Source of the DNA: Lutispora saccharofermentans | GTDB taxonomy: Bacteria > Bacillota > Clostridia > Lutisporales > Lutisporaceae | DNA: 64,000 nucleotides | NCBI RefSeq assembly: GCF_024363565.1 | Contig: NZ_JAJEKE010000002.1 | Span: forward strand, 1 to 64,000 | Reading direction: 5' to 3' | Shown: positions 1 through 8,721 of the stretch, in pieces | How the letters are laid out: each line of letters begins with the position of its first letter | Numbering within the stretch: the first letter of the stretch is position 1 | Notes under the pieces: model-generated | What the model saw: only the letters and a program-made list of their open reading frames with translations | What the model was told of the DNA's origin: nothing | The model's database searches: none | Position numbers and translations under genes: made by a program

Positions 1-1
1 C

Positions 2-1363
2 GGATACAAGGTGAAGGATAGTCAGCCTGGAAGCTTGACAGTAAGTGCAAATGCTGCCAACAATGTTGAAACAGTATACTATGTAGTAGACGAAGAGCAG
101 TGGCATAACGTGAATTATAATCCTAATGAAGGTGCTGGAACAATGTTAGATCCTAACAATCCATACCTTACAGGAACAGAAGTAACAGTTTTAACGAATG
201 GATTTACCAATCCTGTTGGATATCACTTTAAATATTGGATGGCACAAGGGTATGAATATGAACCATACAGGGCAAGCCAGGTGCCGGAAGCACCTGAATT
301 CCAAAGTGGAGCATATTATCCTGGAGATAAATTCAAAATGCCACAATATGATATAACCCTTATAGCACAATGGGCACTAAATGAATACACCATAACTTAT
401 CAAGCAGGACCTAATGGAAGTTTAGCTGGTGGAACAAGAATAGACAAGATATTACATGGAGAAATCTATAAAGAAGCACCAACACCTGTTGCAAATTCCG
501 GATATTATTTCAGTGGCTGGACTCCAGCATTACCTGGAACTGATGATAAGGTAATGGGAGATAAGACCTTTACTGCTAACTTTACAAAAAAATCAGACCC
601 ACCAGAAAAGCCTGAAAGGCCAGATAAGCCAGATAAGCCGGATAAACCAGATAAGCCAGATCAGATAGTAGTGATTCCTGATGAGCCGATTCCTGCAGGC
701 TTGCCGCAGTTGAATAAGGGAGATCACTTCCAATACATTCAAGGTTATCCTGACGGCACAGTAAAGCCTGAAGGCTATATCACCAGAGATGAAGTTGCTG
801 CAGTATTTTATAGGCTTCTGACCGTTGAATACAGAAACAGTATAAAGACTGATGCTCATAAATTCTCTGATGTAGCGAAAAACAGATGGTCAAATATACA
901 CATTGCTACTTTGGCTAAAGGTGGAATAGTTACAGGCTATACTGATGGAACCTTTAGACCGGGTAACTATATCACAAGAGCGGAAATGGCTGTAATTGCT
1001 TCGAAGTTTGATAAGTTAAGTCCTTTTGAAAGCGATAAATTCTCAGATATTGCCGGACATTGGGCAAATAGATATATCAACTCCGCAGCAGAAAAAGGAT
1101 GGATAAAAGGCTATTCTGATGGAACTTTCAAGCCGGATCAATATATCACCAGAGCTGAATTCGTAACCTTAGTCAACAATGTATTAGACAGAAGAGTTGC
1201 CATAGGTGAGATATTGCCAGAAGCCAAACAGTTCCTGGATTTGCCTGAATCCAAGTGGTATTATGAAGCAATGCAAGAAGCAATCAATAGCCACAATTAC
1301 TATAGACTGGATAACGGCTATGAGGATTGGACAGATATTTATTATCCAGAATTGGAAATGTAG
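2..1363 (+). CDS. SLH-domain surface protein, 3' part (gene runs in from the left edge)
   Basis: The reading frame is open to the first base of the window, so only the C-terminal 453 residues are seen. They hold two InlB B-type (Listeria-Bacteroides) repeats, with GYHFKYWM and GYYFSGW signatures and ITLIAQW/FTANF ends. A Pro-Asp-Lys linker built from 9-bp tandem repeats (about 600-663) follows, then three SLH modules with FSDV/FSDI starts and GYxDGTFxP and ITRAE motifs. SLH triplets anchor proteins to secondary cell-wall polymers, so this is a cell-surface protein. The SLH domains are C-terminal, as in many clostridial exoproteins. The role of the unseen N-terminal part is unknown. Confidence 0.9.
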   Translation, partial: GYKVKDSQPGSLTVSANAANNVETVYYVVDEEQWHNVNYNPNEGAGTMLDPNNPYLTGTEVTVLTNGFTNPVGYHFKYWMAQGYEYEPYRASQVPEAPEFQSGAYYPGDKFKMPQYDITLIAQWALNEYTITYQAGPNGSLAGGTRIDKILHGEIYKEAPTPVANSGYYFSGWTPALPGTDDKVMGDKTFTANFTKKSDPPEKPERPDKPDKPDKPDKPDQIVVIPDEPIPAGLPQLNKGDHFQYIQGYPDGTVKPEGYITRDEVAAVFYRLLTVEYRNSIKTDAHKFSDVAKNRWSNIHIATLAKGGIVTGYTDGTFRPGNYITRAEMAVIASKFDKLSPFESDKFSDIAGHWANRYINSAAEKGWIKGYSDGTFKPDQYITRAEFVTLVNNVLDRRVAIGEILPEAKQFLDLPESKWYYEAMQEAINSHNYYRLDNGYEDWTDIYYPELEM

Positions 1364-1377
1364 TAAAATGAGTAAAA

Positions 1378-1413
1378 GCGAAGGGGACAAGTGATTTGCA
1401 TTGTCCCCTTCGC
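1378..1413 (+). terminator. Perfect hairpin after the SLH gene
   Basis: A 13-bp perfect inverted repeat (gcgaaggggacaa and its complement) around a 10-nt loop lies 15 bp after the stop codon. No T-run follows, so it may terminate inefficiently or act on both strands. Confidence 0.6.
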
Positions 1414-1492
1414 CTCATAAATGCAATAAATCAGAACGCAAATAAAGTGATATAATTGTGCAGAAAATTCACAAAACTTGTCCAAATGATTA

Positions 1493-1520
1493 TTTACAAT
1501 TAAAATAGTTATGGTATAAT
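1493..1520 (+). promoter_or_regulatory. Sigma-A-type promoter of the tandem-riboswitch leader
   Basis: TTTACA and TATAAT are separated by 16 bp. Transcription would start about 7 bp after the -10, which places the first riboswitch aptamer close to the RNA 5' end. Confidence 0.6.
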
Positions 1521-1554
1521 AAAGATAAATAATTGTATAATTTAAACATCAGCT

Positions 1555-1638
1555 GATAAGCGATAATAGCAAACCTCGGGAAACTGGGGGACGCAAAGCT
1601 ACAGGGCCTGTAAAATGGCAGCCAGCTACCGAAAGATT
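1555..1638 (+). promoter_or_regulatory. GEMM-I (cyclic dinucleotide) riboswitch, copy 1
   Basis: The segment contains the GEMM-I core: AGCAAACC, GGGACGCAAAGC, ACAGGGCCT, and the closing GCTACCG. By eye alignment with the Vibrio Vc2 aptamer, the base equivalent to Vc2 G20 is A; A20 is associated in the literature with 3',3'-cGAMP or mixed specificity. The flanks at 1550-1562 and 1653-1663 are nearly complementary and could form a long closing stem. A T-rich run (1641-1649) follows the aptamer. Confidence 0.88.
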
Positions 1639-1669
1639 AGTTTTTTTATTTCCGCTATAGCTGATAACT

Positions 1670-1752
1670 CTCAAACGATAATAGCAAACCTTGGGAAACT
1701 GGGGGACGCAAAGCTACAGGGCCTATAAAATGGCAGCCAGCTACCGAAAGGG
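1670..1752 (+). promoter_or_regulatory. GEMM-I (cyclic dinucleotide) riboswitch, copy 2
   Basis: This is a second aptamer, offset by exactly 115 bp. Over the 75-nt core it differs from copy 1 at only two positions. Its 3' edge merges with the Shine-Dalgarno AAAGGGG, 10 nt before the GTG start of the next gene, so control of translation initiation is plausible. No intrinsic terminator separates it from the gene. It carries the same A at the Vc2 G20 position. Confidence 0.88.
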
Positions 1753-1762
1753 GTCGTTTTCA

Positions 1763-2554
1763 GTGAAAAATATTAGATTTATTGCAATGTTGATTATAGG
1801 TGTTATGCTATGGAATCCCATAGCTGTAGATGCTTCTTCGAATATTGCTATCGATACAAAAAAAGCAAATGAAGGCGTAGTTAGAATCTCTTATACGGGA
1901 ATCAACAAAAAAACCAAGGTTATGGTAGAAAAGGGTTCTGCAAAATATTACTATGATCTGCAAAAAGAAGAAGATTTTTTTCCTCTTCAGCTTGGACAAG
2001 GCAGCTATACCGTATCCGTGCTGGAGAATACTTCAGGCATCCAATATAAGGTTATGGCCAAGAAAAGCTTCAAAGCTGATATAACTGAAGAGAATTTAGT
2101 ATATCTCAAATCCACTCAGCCGATATTGTGGAGTGAAGACATGGCCGCTATAAAGCTTGCTGGGTCTCTGACACAGGATGAATCAAATGACGAAAAAATT
2201 GTACAAGCTTTATATGAATATATGATAAATAATATCAGCTATGATTATAATAAGATGGACAAGCTTAGCACAAACTATACTCCTGACATAGATACAATAT
2301 TGAAAGACGGCAAAGGAATATGCTATGATTATTCGGTTTTGTTCGGAGCTATGCTGAGAAGCAGAGGCATACCGGCTAAGTTGATAAAGGGTTACAAAAA
2401 TGATATCAGCGTATATCACGCGTGGAACGAGGTTTACATGAACGGAAGCTGGAAGATCATAGACACAACCTATGATGCAATGAAGAATAAGACTGGGACA
2501 AGCTATAGCATGTTCAAAGCCCAAAGTGATTATAATAAGTCAAAAGAATATTAA
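1763..2554 (+). CDS. Secreted transglutaminase-like (cysteine protease fold) protein
   Basis: The 263-residue protein has an N-terminal signal peptide (about residues 1-24: basic start, long hydrophobic stretch, AVDASS). A C-terminal transglutaminase-core domain carries the expected catalytic triad Cys187 (GKGICYDY), His219 (YHAWNEV) and Asp234 (WKIIDTTYD). Proteins of this fold in clostridia act as peptidases or transpeptidases at the cell surface; the substrate is not known here. The GTG start was chosen because AAAGGGG lies 10 nt upstream and the signal peptide begins there. A TTG-initiated frame starting at 1691 would translate the riboswitch itself and is rejected. The tandem riboswitch puts the gene under cyclic-dinucleotide control. 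Confidence 0.85.
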   Translation: MKNIRFIAMLIIGVMLWNPIAVDASSNIAIDTKKANEGVVRISYTGINKKTKVMVEKGSAKYYYDLQKEEDFFPLQLGQGSYTVSVLENTSGIQYKVMAKKSFKADITEENLVYLKSTQPILWSEDMAAIKLAGSLTQDESNDEKIVQALYEYMINNISYDYNKMDKLSTNYTPDIDTILKDGKGICYDYSVLFGAMLRSRGIPAKLIKGYKNDISVYHAWNEVYMNGSWKIIDTTYDAMKNKTGTSYSMFKAQSDYNKSKEY

Positions 2555-2571
2555 ATCTCTGCATATATGAC

Positions 2572-2603
2572 GCAAAAACCGCTTTAATAAAAAGGCGGTT
2601 TTT
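2572..2603 (+). terminator. Rho-independent terminator after the transglutaminase gene
   Basis: The stem gcaaaaaccgc / gcggtttttg with a T-run lies within 50 bp of the stop codon. A TATAAT hexamer follows at 2608-2613 and probably belongs to the tcdA promoter. Confidence 0.75.
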
Positions 2604-2654
2604 GTGGTATAATGGGACAGAAATAATTTAATCAGATTGGAAGGACGAAACAGT

Positions 2655-3422
2655 ATGTTAAACGAGTTCTCAAGGACTGAGCTGCTGCTTGGCAAGGAAG
2701 CGATGGAGAGATTACAAAAGGCATCAGTTGCCGTATTCGGCATAGGCGGGGTAGGTTCTTTTTGCGTGGAAGCCCTCGCCAGAAGCGGTATCGGAAGTTT
2801 TATCCTTATTGATGATGACAAGGTATGCCTTACAAATATAAATCGCCAGCTGATTGCTACAAGAAAGACTGTGGGCAAGCATAAGGTTGAGGTGATGAAG
2901 GATCGCATCCAGGAAATAAACCCAAGAGCCAAGGTTGAAATACATCAGACCTTTTATACAGAGGATAATGCGGATAAATTTGATTTCTCCGGCTGCTCTT
3001 ATATTGTTGATGCGATAGATACGGTTTCGGCAAAGCTGACGCTTATTCAGCGTGCAAAGGCGGCAGGCGTGCCCGTTATCAGCTGCATGGGTGCAGGGAA
3101 TAAGCTGGACCCTACGCGCTTTGAGGTGGCAGATATATATGAGACCTCTGTTTGCCCTCTTGCTAAAGTGATGCGGCATGAGCTTAGAAAGAGGAATATC
3201 CAATCCCTCAAGGTTGTATATTCCAGGGAAGTCCCCATAACACCCATGGATGATGAGGCCAACAGCTGTAAGCATAATTGTATTTGTCCTCCGGATACGA
3301 AGCGAAAATGTACCGTAAGACGTCAGGTGCCCGGAAGCATTTCATTCGTTCCGTCGGTGGCGGGGCTCATTTTGGCCGGAGAAGTGATCAAAGATTTAGC
3401 ATGCAAAAGCATTCTATTGTAA
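2655..3422 (+). CDS. tcdA: tRNA threonylcarbamoyladenosine dehydratase (TcdA/CsdL, ThiF family)
   Basis: TcdA uses ATP to cyclise t6A37 of ANN-decoding tRNAs to ct6A. The 255-residue protein has the E1/ThiF Rossmann motif GIGGVG (residues 29-34), the acidic loop IDDDKVCLTNINRQ that binds ATP, and the C-terminal GSISFVPSVAGL region of the family. The ATG start follows GGAAGGA by 9 nt; an in-frame TTG 18 bp upstream overlaps that site and was not used. It is transcribed alone. The t6A-forming enzyme Sua5 is encoded 6 kb downstream. Confidence 0.9.
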   Translation: MLNEFSRTELLLGKEAMERLQKASVAVFGIGGVGSFCVEALARSGIGSFILIDDDKVCLTNINRQLIATRKTVGKHKVEVMKDRIQEINPRAKVEIHQTFYTEDNADKFDFSGCSYIVDAIDTVSAKLTLIQRAKAAGVPVISCMGAGNKLDPTRFEVADIYETSVCPLAKVMRHELRKRNIQSLKVVYSREVPITPMDDEANSCKHNCICPPDTKRKCTVRRQVPGSISFVPSVAGLILAGEVIKDLACKSILL

Positions 3423-3741
3423 TCCATAAACAGCTAATATATAATAGATTAATGATGAAAAATGCGAATAAAGAGGAGGCGGAAACCACTGAAAGACACG
3501 GAATTTTTCACGGAAAAACACTGAGGGCTCGATAATATTAAACTTATGTGTGAATCCGTAGCGTGTCATTCTGAACGCTAGTGAAGAATCTTAAGTATTC
3601 CACCAGGGTCAAAGATCCTTCGCTGATGCTCAGGATGACAGGCTTAGCTATAACTTTTCTTACCCATTTCGTGTCCTTTCGTGTCTTTCAGTGGTTTGCG
3701 TTCCCCTATGTTGCGTTATTTATAGATTGTGAGGAATTGAA
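3423..3741. repeat. Composite dispersed-repeat spacer
   Basis: No gene is seen. The spacer holds a left arm (aaccactgaaagacac then cacggaa motifs, about 3483-3530), an inner imperfect palindrome starting tgtcattctga and ending caggatgaca (3564-3640), and an inverted right arm (cgtgtctttcagtggttt, about 3680-3700). The same arms and core recur in many spacers of the window. A small frame across 3278-3535 is not considered coding. Confidence 0.8.
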
Positions 3742-4644
3742 ATGAAGAAAACAAGCATTGGCGGCCAGGCCGTAATAGAGGGGGTCATGATGAAAGGACC
3801 CGAAGATATTGCCATAGCCGTCAGAAAGCCGGATGGTGAAATTGCTCTCAAAAAAGAAAAGCTTAAAGCAAATAGAAAAAAAATATCCAAGATGCCTATC
3901 ATTCGGGGGATGTTTGCATTTATTGATTCTATGGTAATCGGTGTTCAGGCCCTTACTTTTTCAGCGGAATTTTTCGAGGAAGAAGAGGCAAAGGAAGAAA
4001 AGAAACCCTCGAAGCTGGATGAATTTATGGAAAAGAACATGATAGCGATAGCCGTATTATTGTCCATAGCTTTTTCTACAGGCTTGTTTATACTGCTTCC
4101 TACGCTGGCCGTGAGCCTGCTGGGCAAGGTATCAAAGACCCCGCTGCTCATGAATTTGGTGGAGGGTGTTGTAAGAATAGCTATTTTCATAGGCTATATT
4201 GCTCTTATATCACAGATGAAGGATATAAAAAGAGTCTTTGAATATCACGGTGCAGAACACAAGACCATATTCTGCTATGAAAACGGGGAAGAGCTTACTG
4301 CTGAAAATGTCAGAAAGTATAAAAGGCTGCACCCGCGATGCGGTACCAGCTTCTTGTTTATCGTTATGATAGTGAGCATTCTGCTTTTTTCCTTTTTCCG
4401 ATGGCCCAGCCTGCCTGTGAGACTGATAACCAGGATTCTCCTACTCCCTGTGGTGGCAGGGATATCCTATGAGATAATAAAATGGGCAGGAAGAAGCGAT
4501 TCAAAGCTTGTATGCGCTATATCCGCTCCCGGCCTGTGGCTGCAGAAGATCACCACAAGAGAGCCTGATGACAGTCAGATTGAGGTAGCTATTACAGCCT
4601 TGAAGAATGTTTTGGTGGAAGATAAGGAGGCTGACCTGTGGTAG
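3742..4644 (+). CDS. DUF1385 family membrane protein (YqhQ-like)
   Basis: The 300-residue protein begins with the family signature GGQAVIEGVMMKGP (residues 7-20). Several hydrophobic segments follow (about 105-130, 140-160, 205-245), along with a conserved YHGAEHKTIFCYE segment near residue 175. The biochemical role of DUF1385 is unknown. In many Firmicutes it sits beside prmC-prfA or translation genes, as here. The stop overlaps the prmC start by 7 bp, so the two are probably translationally coupled. Confidence 0.85.
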   Translation: MKKTSIGGQAVIEGVMMKGPEDIAIAVRKPDGEIALKKEKLKANRKKISKMPIIRGMFAFIDSMVIGVQALTFSAEFFEEEEAKEEKKPSKLDEFMEKNMIAIAVLLSIAFSTGLFILLPTLAVSLLGKVSKTPLLMNLVEGVVRIAIFIGYIALISQMKDIKRVFEYHGAEHKTIFCYENGEELTAENVRKYKRLHPRCGTSFLFIVMIVSILLFSFFRWPSLPVRLITRILLLPVVAGISYEIIKWAGRSDSKLVCAISAPGLWLQKITTREPDDSQIEVAITALKNVLVEDKEADLW

Positions 4645-5510
4645 AGCATACCATCAGAAGCCTGTTAAGAGAAGGTGTGATTTTGCTCCGGGAATCCGGA
4701 TGCCCCAGCTATATCCTGGATGCAGAATTGATTTTATGTCATATACTTGATATGAAAAGGATAGATATCATAAAATACAGGGACAGGGTCCTCGGTGAAG
4801 AAGAGGCCGTGGATTTTTTCAGGCTTGTGGAAGAACGCAAGAAGGGAAAGCCTATACAGTACATTACAGGCTGCCAGGAGTTTATGGGCATTGATTTTTG
4901 CGTCCGCGAGAATGTGCTCATACCGAGGCCTGATACGGAAATCCTTGTGGAGAAGACTCTGGAGCTTTTAAAAGGCAAAGAAAAGCTCCGTATTGCAGAT
5001 GTATGTACAGGCAGCGGCGCCATAGCCGTAAGCCTTGCTTATTATATTCCTCATGCTTATGTTTATGCTGCGGATATTTCCGAGGATGCGCTTGAATGCT
5101 GTAGGCGGAACATTGAGAGGCATCAGCTGGGGAGAAGGATGAAGCTGCTCCGGGGAGATTTGCTGGAGCCGTTATTTGAGGAAGGTCTGGAGGGAAAGTT
5201 AGATGCATTGGTTTCAAATCCTCCATATATATCAAAAAAGGATATGGATAGTCTCCCAACCGGCGTCAGATGCTTTGAACCCCACTTAGCGCTGTACGGG
5301 GGAAGGGAAGGCATGGATTTTTATATCCGGATATTGAAGGATGCTGATAAGCTGTTGAAAAAAGGGGGCTTACTGGCTTTTGAAATAGGATATGATCAAG
5401 GCCGTGCTTTAAAAAAGATTATCCAGGATCATGGAATCTATAAGGATGTCCGGATAGAAAAGGATCTTGCCGGATTGGATCGCATTGTATACTGTTATTT
5501 GGAGGAGTAA
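4638..5510 (+). CDS. prmC: Peptide chain release factor N5-glutamine methyltransferase
   Basis: PrmC methylates the GGQ glutamine of release factors using S-adenosylmethionine. The 290-residue protein has an N-terminal helical recognition domain, the SAM motif DVCTGSGAIAVSLA (121-134) and the catalytic NPPY (194-197) that holds the target glutamine. The GTG start lies 7 nt after GATAAGGAGG, inside the end of the upstream gene. Its substrate RF1 is encoded immediately downstream, the usual pairing. Confidence 0.95.
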   Translation: MVEHTIRSLLREGVILLRESGCPSYILDAELILCHILDMKRIDIIKYRDRVLGEEEAVDFFRLVEERKKGKPIQYITGCQEFMGIDFCVRENVLIPRPDTEILVEKTLELLKGKEKLRIADVCTGSGAIAVSLAYYIPHAYVYAADISEDALECCRRNIERHQLGRRMKLLRGDLLEPLFEEGLEGKLDALVSNPPYISKKDMDSLPTGVRCFEPHLALYGGREGMDFYIRILKDADKLLKKGGLLAFEIGYDQGRALKKIIQDHGIYKDVRIEKDLAGLDRIVYCYLEE

Positions 5511-5516
5511 GTAAAA

Positions 5517-6584
5517 ATGTATGATAAGCTTGAATTTATAGAAGAAAAATATGAGGATTTGAGCCACAAGATAAGCGACCCGGAGATAATAGGGGAACAG
5601 AGCTTGTGGAAAAAGCTAGTAAAGGAGCATTCCGATCTGGAGGCCTTGGTTCAGAAATTCAGGGAATACAAGTCTGTGCTGAAGGGTATTGAGGATTCAA
5701 AGGAAATGCTCAATGAAGAAGAAGATAAAGAATTGATAGAGATGATCAAGGCTGAGATTTCCGAGCTGGAAGCTAAGAAGCCGGCTTTGGAGGAAGAATT
5801 GAAGATCATGCTGCTGCCCAAGGACCCAAATGACGATAAAAACGTTATTGTTGAGGTAAGAGGCGCAGCAGGCGGAGAAGAAGCAGCCTTGTTTGCCGGG
5901 GATTTGTTCAGGATGTACACAAGATATGCAGAGAGGCAGGGCTGGAAGGTTGAGATGCTGAGCTCAAATCCGACGGACATAGGCGGCTACAAGGAAGTAA
6001 TCTTTGGGATAAACGGCAAGGATGCCTATAGCAGGCTGAAATATGAAAGCGGAGCCCACAGGGTCCAGAGAGTCCCGACTACTGAAGCAGGAGGCAGGAT
6101 ACACACCTCCACTGCTACGGTGCTTGTAATGCCGGAGGCTGATGATGTGGACTTTGAGCTGGATATGAATGATGTGAGGATAGATGTTTTCAGATCCAGC
6201 GGTCATGGCGGACAGAGTGTAAACACTACAGACTCGGCCGTCAGGGTTACTCACATCCCTACGGGCACAGTAGTATCCTGTCAGGATGAGAAGTCACAGC
6301 TAAAGAACAAAGAGAAGGCATTAAAGATATTGAAATCCAGACTGCTGGATGCGGAGATAGAGAGACAAAACGCAGAGCTGGCCAGCAACAGAAAGAGCAA
6401 GGTAGGCACGGGGGACAGAAGTGAGAGGATACGAACCTACAACTTTCCTCAGGGCAGGGTCAGCGACCACAGGATAGGGCTCACCTTGTATAAGCTTGAT
6501 GCTTTCATTGACGGAGATCTGGATGAGATGATCGATGCGCTTATAACCACAGACCAAGCTGAAAAACTAAAAAACGAAGAATGA
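5517..6584 (+). CDS. prfA: Peptide chain release factor 1
   Basis: RF1 recognises UAA and UAG stop codons and triggers peptide release. At 355 residues it has normal family length. The GGQ catalytic tripeptide is at residues 231-233 ([17 protein letters not shown]). Near residue 186 the conserved [18 protein letters not shown] segment includes the PxT-type anticodon tripeptide region. The ATG start has GGAGGA 10 nt upstream. The gene begins 6 bp after prmC. Confidence 0.96.
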   Translation: MYDKLEFIEEKYEDLSHKISDPEIIGEQSLWKKLVKEHSDLEALVQKFREYKSVLKGIEDSKEMLNEEEDKELIEMIKAEISELEAKKPALEEELKIMLLPKDPNDDKNVIVEVRGAAGGEEAALFAGDLFRMYTRYAERQGWKVEMLSSNPTDIGGYKEVIFGINGKDAYSRLKYESGAHRVQRVPTTEAGGRIHTSTATVLVMPEADDVDFELDMNDVRIDVFRSSGHGGQSVNTTDSAVRVTHIPTGTVVSCQDEKSQLKNKEKALKILKSRLLDAEIERQNAELASNRKSKVGTGDRSERIRTYNFPQGRVSDHRIGLTLYKLDAFIDGDLDEMIDALITTDQAEKLKNEE

Positions 6585-6623
6585 TCATCAGGTTCTAGGG
6601 TAAAGTATATATGCAATGATTTT

Positions 6624-6820
6624 AATGCAATAACCTTGTTGTCCTAACTGATAAAAGAGTGCATTGTGAAGGGGCTTAGAGTTTGTTAGCGCAGTATAGG
6701 AAAAGTTGCGTCAACTGTTTGAGCCAAAGCGAGTTTTGACGCAACCCTATGCAAGCTTACAAACTCTTAGCTTCGAAGCTCTGCAATCGTTATCAGTTAG
6801 GACAACAACTTATTGCAATG
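6624..6820. repeat. CTGATAA-family palindromic element, copy A
   Basis: This element of about 195 bp folds into a long rod. The outer arms gttgtcctaactgataa and its exact reverse complement close it, and near-complementary tgcaataa sequences extend them outside. Internally, cttagagtttgt pairs with acaaactcttag, and a perfect 10-bp stem gttgcgtcaa / ttgacgcaac caps a loop containing tgtttgagccaaagcgag. A frame of 75 codons starting at 6749 lies in the right arm and is not considered a gene. The bases from 6821 to the next gene show nothing clear. Confidence 0.85.
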
Positions 6821-6972
6821 GAGTCATGCATATTATTTTTTTTGCAATTTTTCCTGCATGTTTACTTGTTAAAGAATTTTAAGGCTTCAACTAATGGCAT
6901 TTGTAATTTTATCATTAATAATTATAATAGGGATATAACGCTAAAAATTAACACAAATAAGGGGTTGAGACT

Positions 6973-8112
6973 ATGATGTTTTTATTGCAGCTTTCGGTGG
7001 TTCTGACCGCTGCAGCTTTGGGAGGTTATATATGTAGAAGATTAAATCAGCCTGCAGTTTTAGGACAGCTCATATTCGGTATAATAATAGGGCCTTCCCT
7101 GTTAAATATAGTATCACCGACAGAAACCTTTATACACATGTCGGACTTAGGGGTAATACTGCTGATGTTTATAGCAGGACTGGAGACAGATCTGGATGAG
7201 ATGATAAAATCGGGTAAATCGTCTCTAATAATTGCCATAGGGGGAGTTATTGCTCCCATAGTGCTTGGAATAGCCGCCAGCAGCTTATTTGGGAATCCTA
7301 TAGAAGAAGGATTTTTTATCGGGGTAATCTTAGCGGCTACTTCAGTAAGTATAACCGTAGAAACTTTAAGGGAAATCGACAAGCTGAAAACAAGACAGGG
7401 CATAGCTATACTGGGAGCGGCAGTCATAGATGATGTAATAGGTATAGTGCTCTTATCGCTGGTTACAGGCTTGGTAAAGCCCGGTGCCGGTCAAAGCTTT
7501 TTTTTGGTGCTGGCGAAGCTCGTAGGGTTTTTTATATTAGCCTTTGTAATAGGCTTATTCATAATAAGATTCTCAAAAAAATATTTTACCTCGAAAAATA
7601 CCAGTCAGCATATAGCTGTCATAGCTCTGATATTCTGTTTGCTATTCGGCTTTGCAGCTGAAGAAATGGGAGTGGCAGCAATTACAGGGGCATATCTGGC
7701 AGGAATGATATTATCAGCCACACCTTTTAGGCATAAGGTATCCTATAGTATACAGGAGTTGGCCTACCTTCTCCTGACACCTATATTCTTTGTTGTAACA
7801 GGCATGAAGGTTGATATAAGCCATATGCTTAACGATTTGCCCTTCGGCATGGCGCTTTTGCTTGCAGCAGTGCTGGGCAAGCTCATAGGCTGCGGAGCAG
7901 TTGCCAAGTTCTTAGGATTCAACAAAAAAGAATCTCTGCAGATAGGCATAGGTATGATACCCAGAGGAGAAGTGGCTTTGATAGTAACGGACATCGGATT
8001 GAAGCTGGGAGTTGTGCCTACAGGGCTTTTTGCCGCCATTATTTTTATGATACTGGCTACGACAGTTGTGACACCGCCATTTTTGAAAAAGTCTTTTGAA
8101 AAAGCAGCATGA
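6973..8112 (+). CDS. CPA2-type cation/proton antiporter
   Basis: The protein has 379 residues and about twelve hydrophobic segments. The family hallmarks are GxLxxGxxxGPS near residues 31-42, FIAGLETDLDEM (66-77), and the paired aspartates Asp153-Asp154 in AAVIDDVIG, which bind the exchanged ions in electrogenic CPA2 antiporters. It lacks a TrkA-N (RCK) C-terminal domain, so any nucleotide-sensing subunit must be separate. The start follows AAGGGG. The next gene encodes a small PII-like protein, a possible regulator. Confidence 0.88.
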   Translation: MMFLLQLSVVLTAAALGGYICRRLNQPAVLGQLIFGIIIGPSLLNIVSPTETFIHMSDLGVILLMFIAGLETDLDEMIKSGKSSLIIAIGGVIAPIVLGIAASSLFGNPIEEGFFIGVILAATSVSITVETLREIDKLKTRQGIAILGAAVIDDVIGIVLLSLVTGLVKPGAGQSFFLVLAKLVGFFILAFVIGLFIIRFSKKYFTSKNTSQHIAVIALIFCLLFGFAAEEMGVAAITGAYLAGMILSATPFRHKVSYSIQELAYLLLTPIFFVVTGMKVDISHMLNDLPFGMALLLAAVLGKLIGCGAVAKFLGFNKKESLQIGIGMIPRGEVALIVTDIGLKLGVVPTGLFAAIIFMILATTVVTPPFLKKSFEKAA

Positions 8113-8192
8113 TTTGAAAATTAATGCTGATATTTATGAAGAAAGGTAGTAAAATTATGATAGATAATAATAATCAAACTGGAGGTGCTCGC

Positions 8193-8579
8193 ATGTACGC
8201 ATTATTCGCAGTTTTCAATAAAGCCGAGTGCTTGAATGAGATATTGAAAAAAATGAAGGATATTGGTATCACAGGGGCTACTATAATTGATAGCGTTGGG
8301 GCCGGTAAGCTTCGAAGGAGCATAGGAAAGGAGATACCTCTTATAGGAGGTTTCATGAAATCCCTCGATACAGATATAGCCAACAATAAAACACTTTTTA
8401 CTGTGGTAGAAAGCAGAGAAAAATTGAACAAAGTCATGGATGAGATAGAAAAGATCTGTGGAGGAGATATGTCAAAGCCTGACACGGGCATTATGTTTGC
8501 TGTCCCGATCACAGCTTCAAGAGGAGGCAGTGTCAGCAGAGTAAAGGAAGATGGGCCTAAAACCTACAGGGCCGAGTGA
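8193..8579 (+). CDS. PII-like (ferredoxin-like fold) small protein next to antiporter
   Basis: The 128-residue protein begins MYALFAVFNKAECLNEILKK. A predicted beta-alpha-beta / beta-alpha-beta pattern follows, with the GITGATIIDSVGAG segment, similar to PII/CutA-type signalling proteins. The canonical PII T-loop tyrosine and B-loop are not recognisable. The ATG was chosen because GGAGGTG lies 5 nt upstream; an earlier in-frame start at 8124 has no ribosome site. PII-like proteins are often paired with a membrane transporter that they bind. Control of the upstream antiporter is an inference. Confidence 0.65.
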   Translation: MYALFAVFNKAECLNEILKKMKDIGITGATIIDSVGAGKLRRSIGKEIPLIGGFMKSLDTDIANNKTLFTVVESREKLNKVMDEIEKICGGDMSKPDTGIMFAVPITASRGGSVSRVKEDGPKTYRAE

Positions 8580-8721
8580 TTTTTCAGGGGCCCCTTTCAT
8601 CGTTTGGCGCATCATATGGCGTTCTTTTTTTATCTCCGGAGGAATACAATATACAGGTGACATTCTGCAGCAAGGAATGGCGAAACACCTTGTCAGAGAG
8701 GATTAACCTGGAGGTAAATTT

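Noticed and set aside
1691..1762. N-terminal extension of the transglutaminase frame from a TTG at 1691
   Set aside because: The bases are the second riboswitch aptamer, and the GTG at 1763 has an RBS and starts a signal peptide.
6749..6976. 75-codon frame before the antiporter
   Set aside because: It starts inside element A and overlaps the antiporter start; composition does not look coding.
8580..8721. Possible metal riboswitch before the ZIP gene
   Set aside because: There is some potential pairing (aggtg/cacct), but no match to NiCo, yybP-ykoY or other consensus I can recall.
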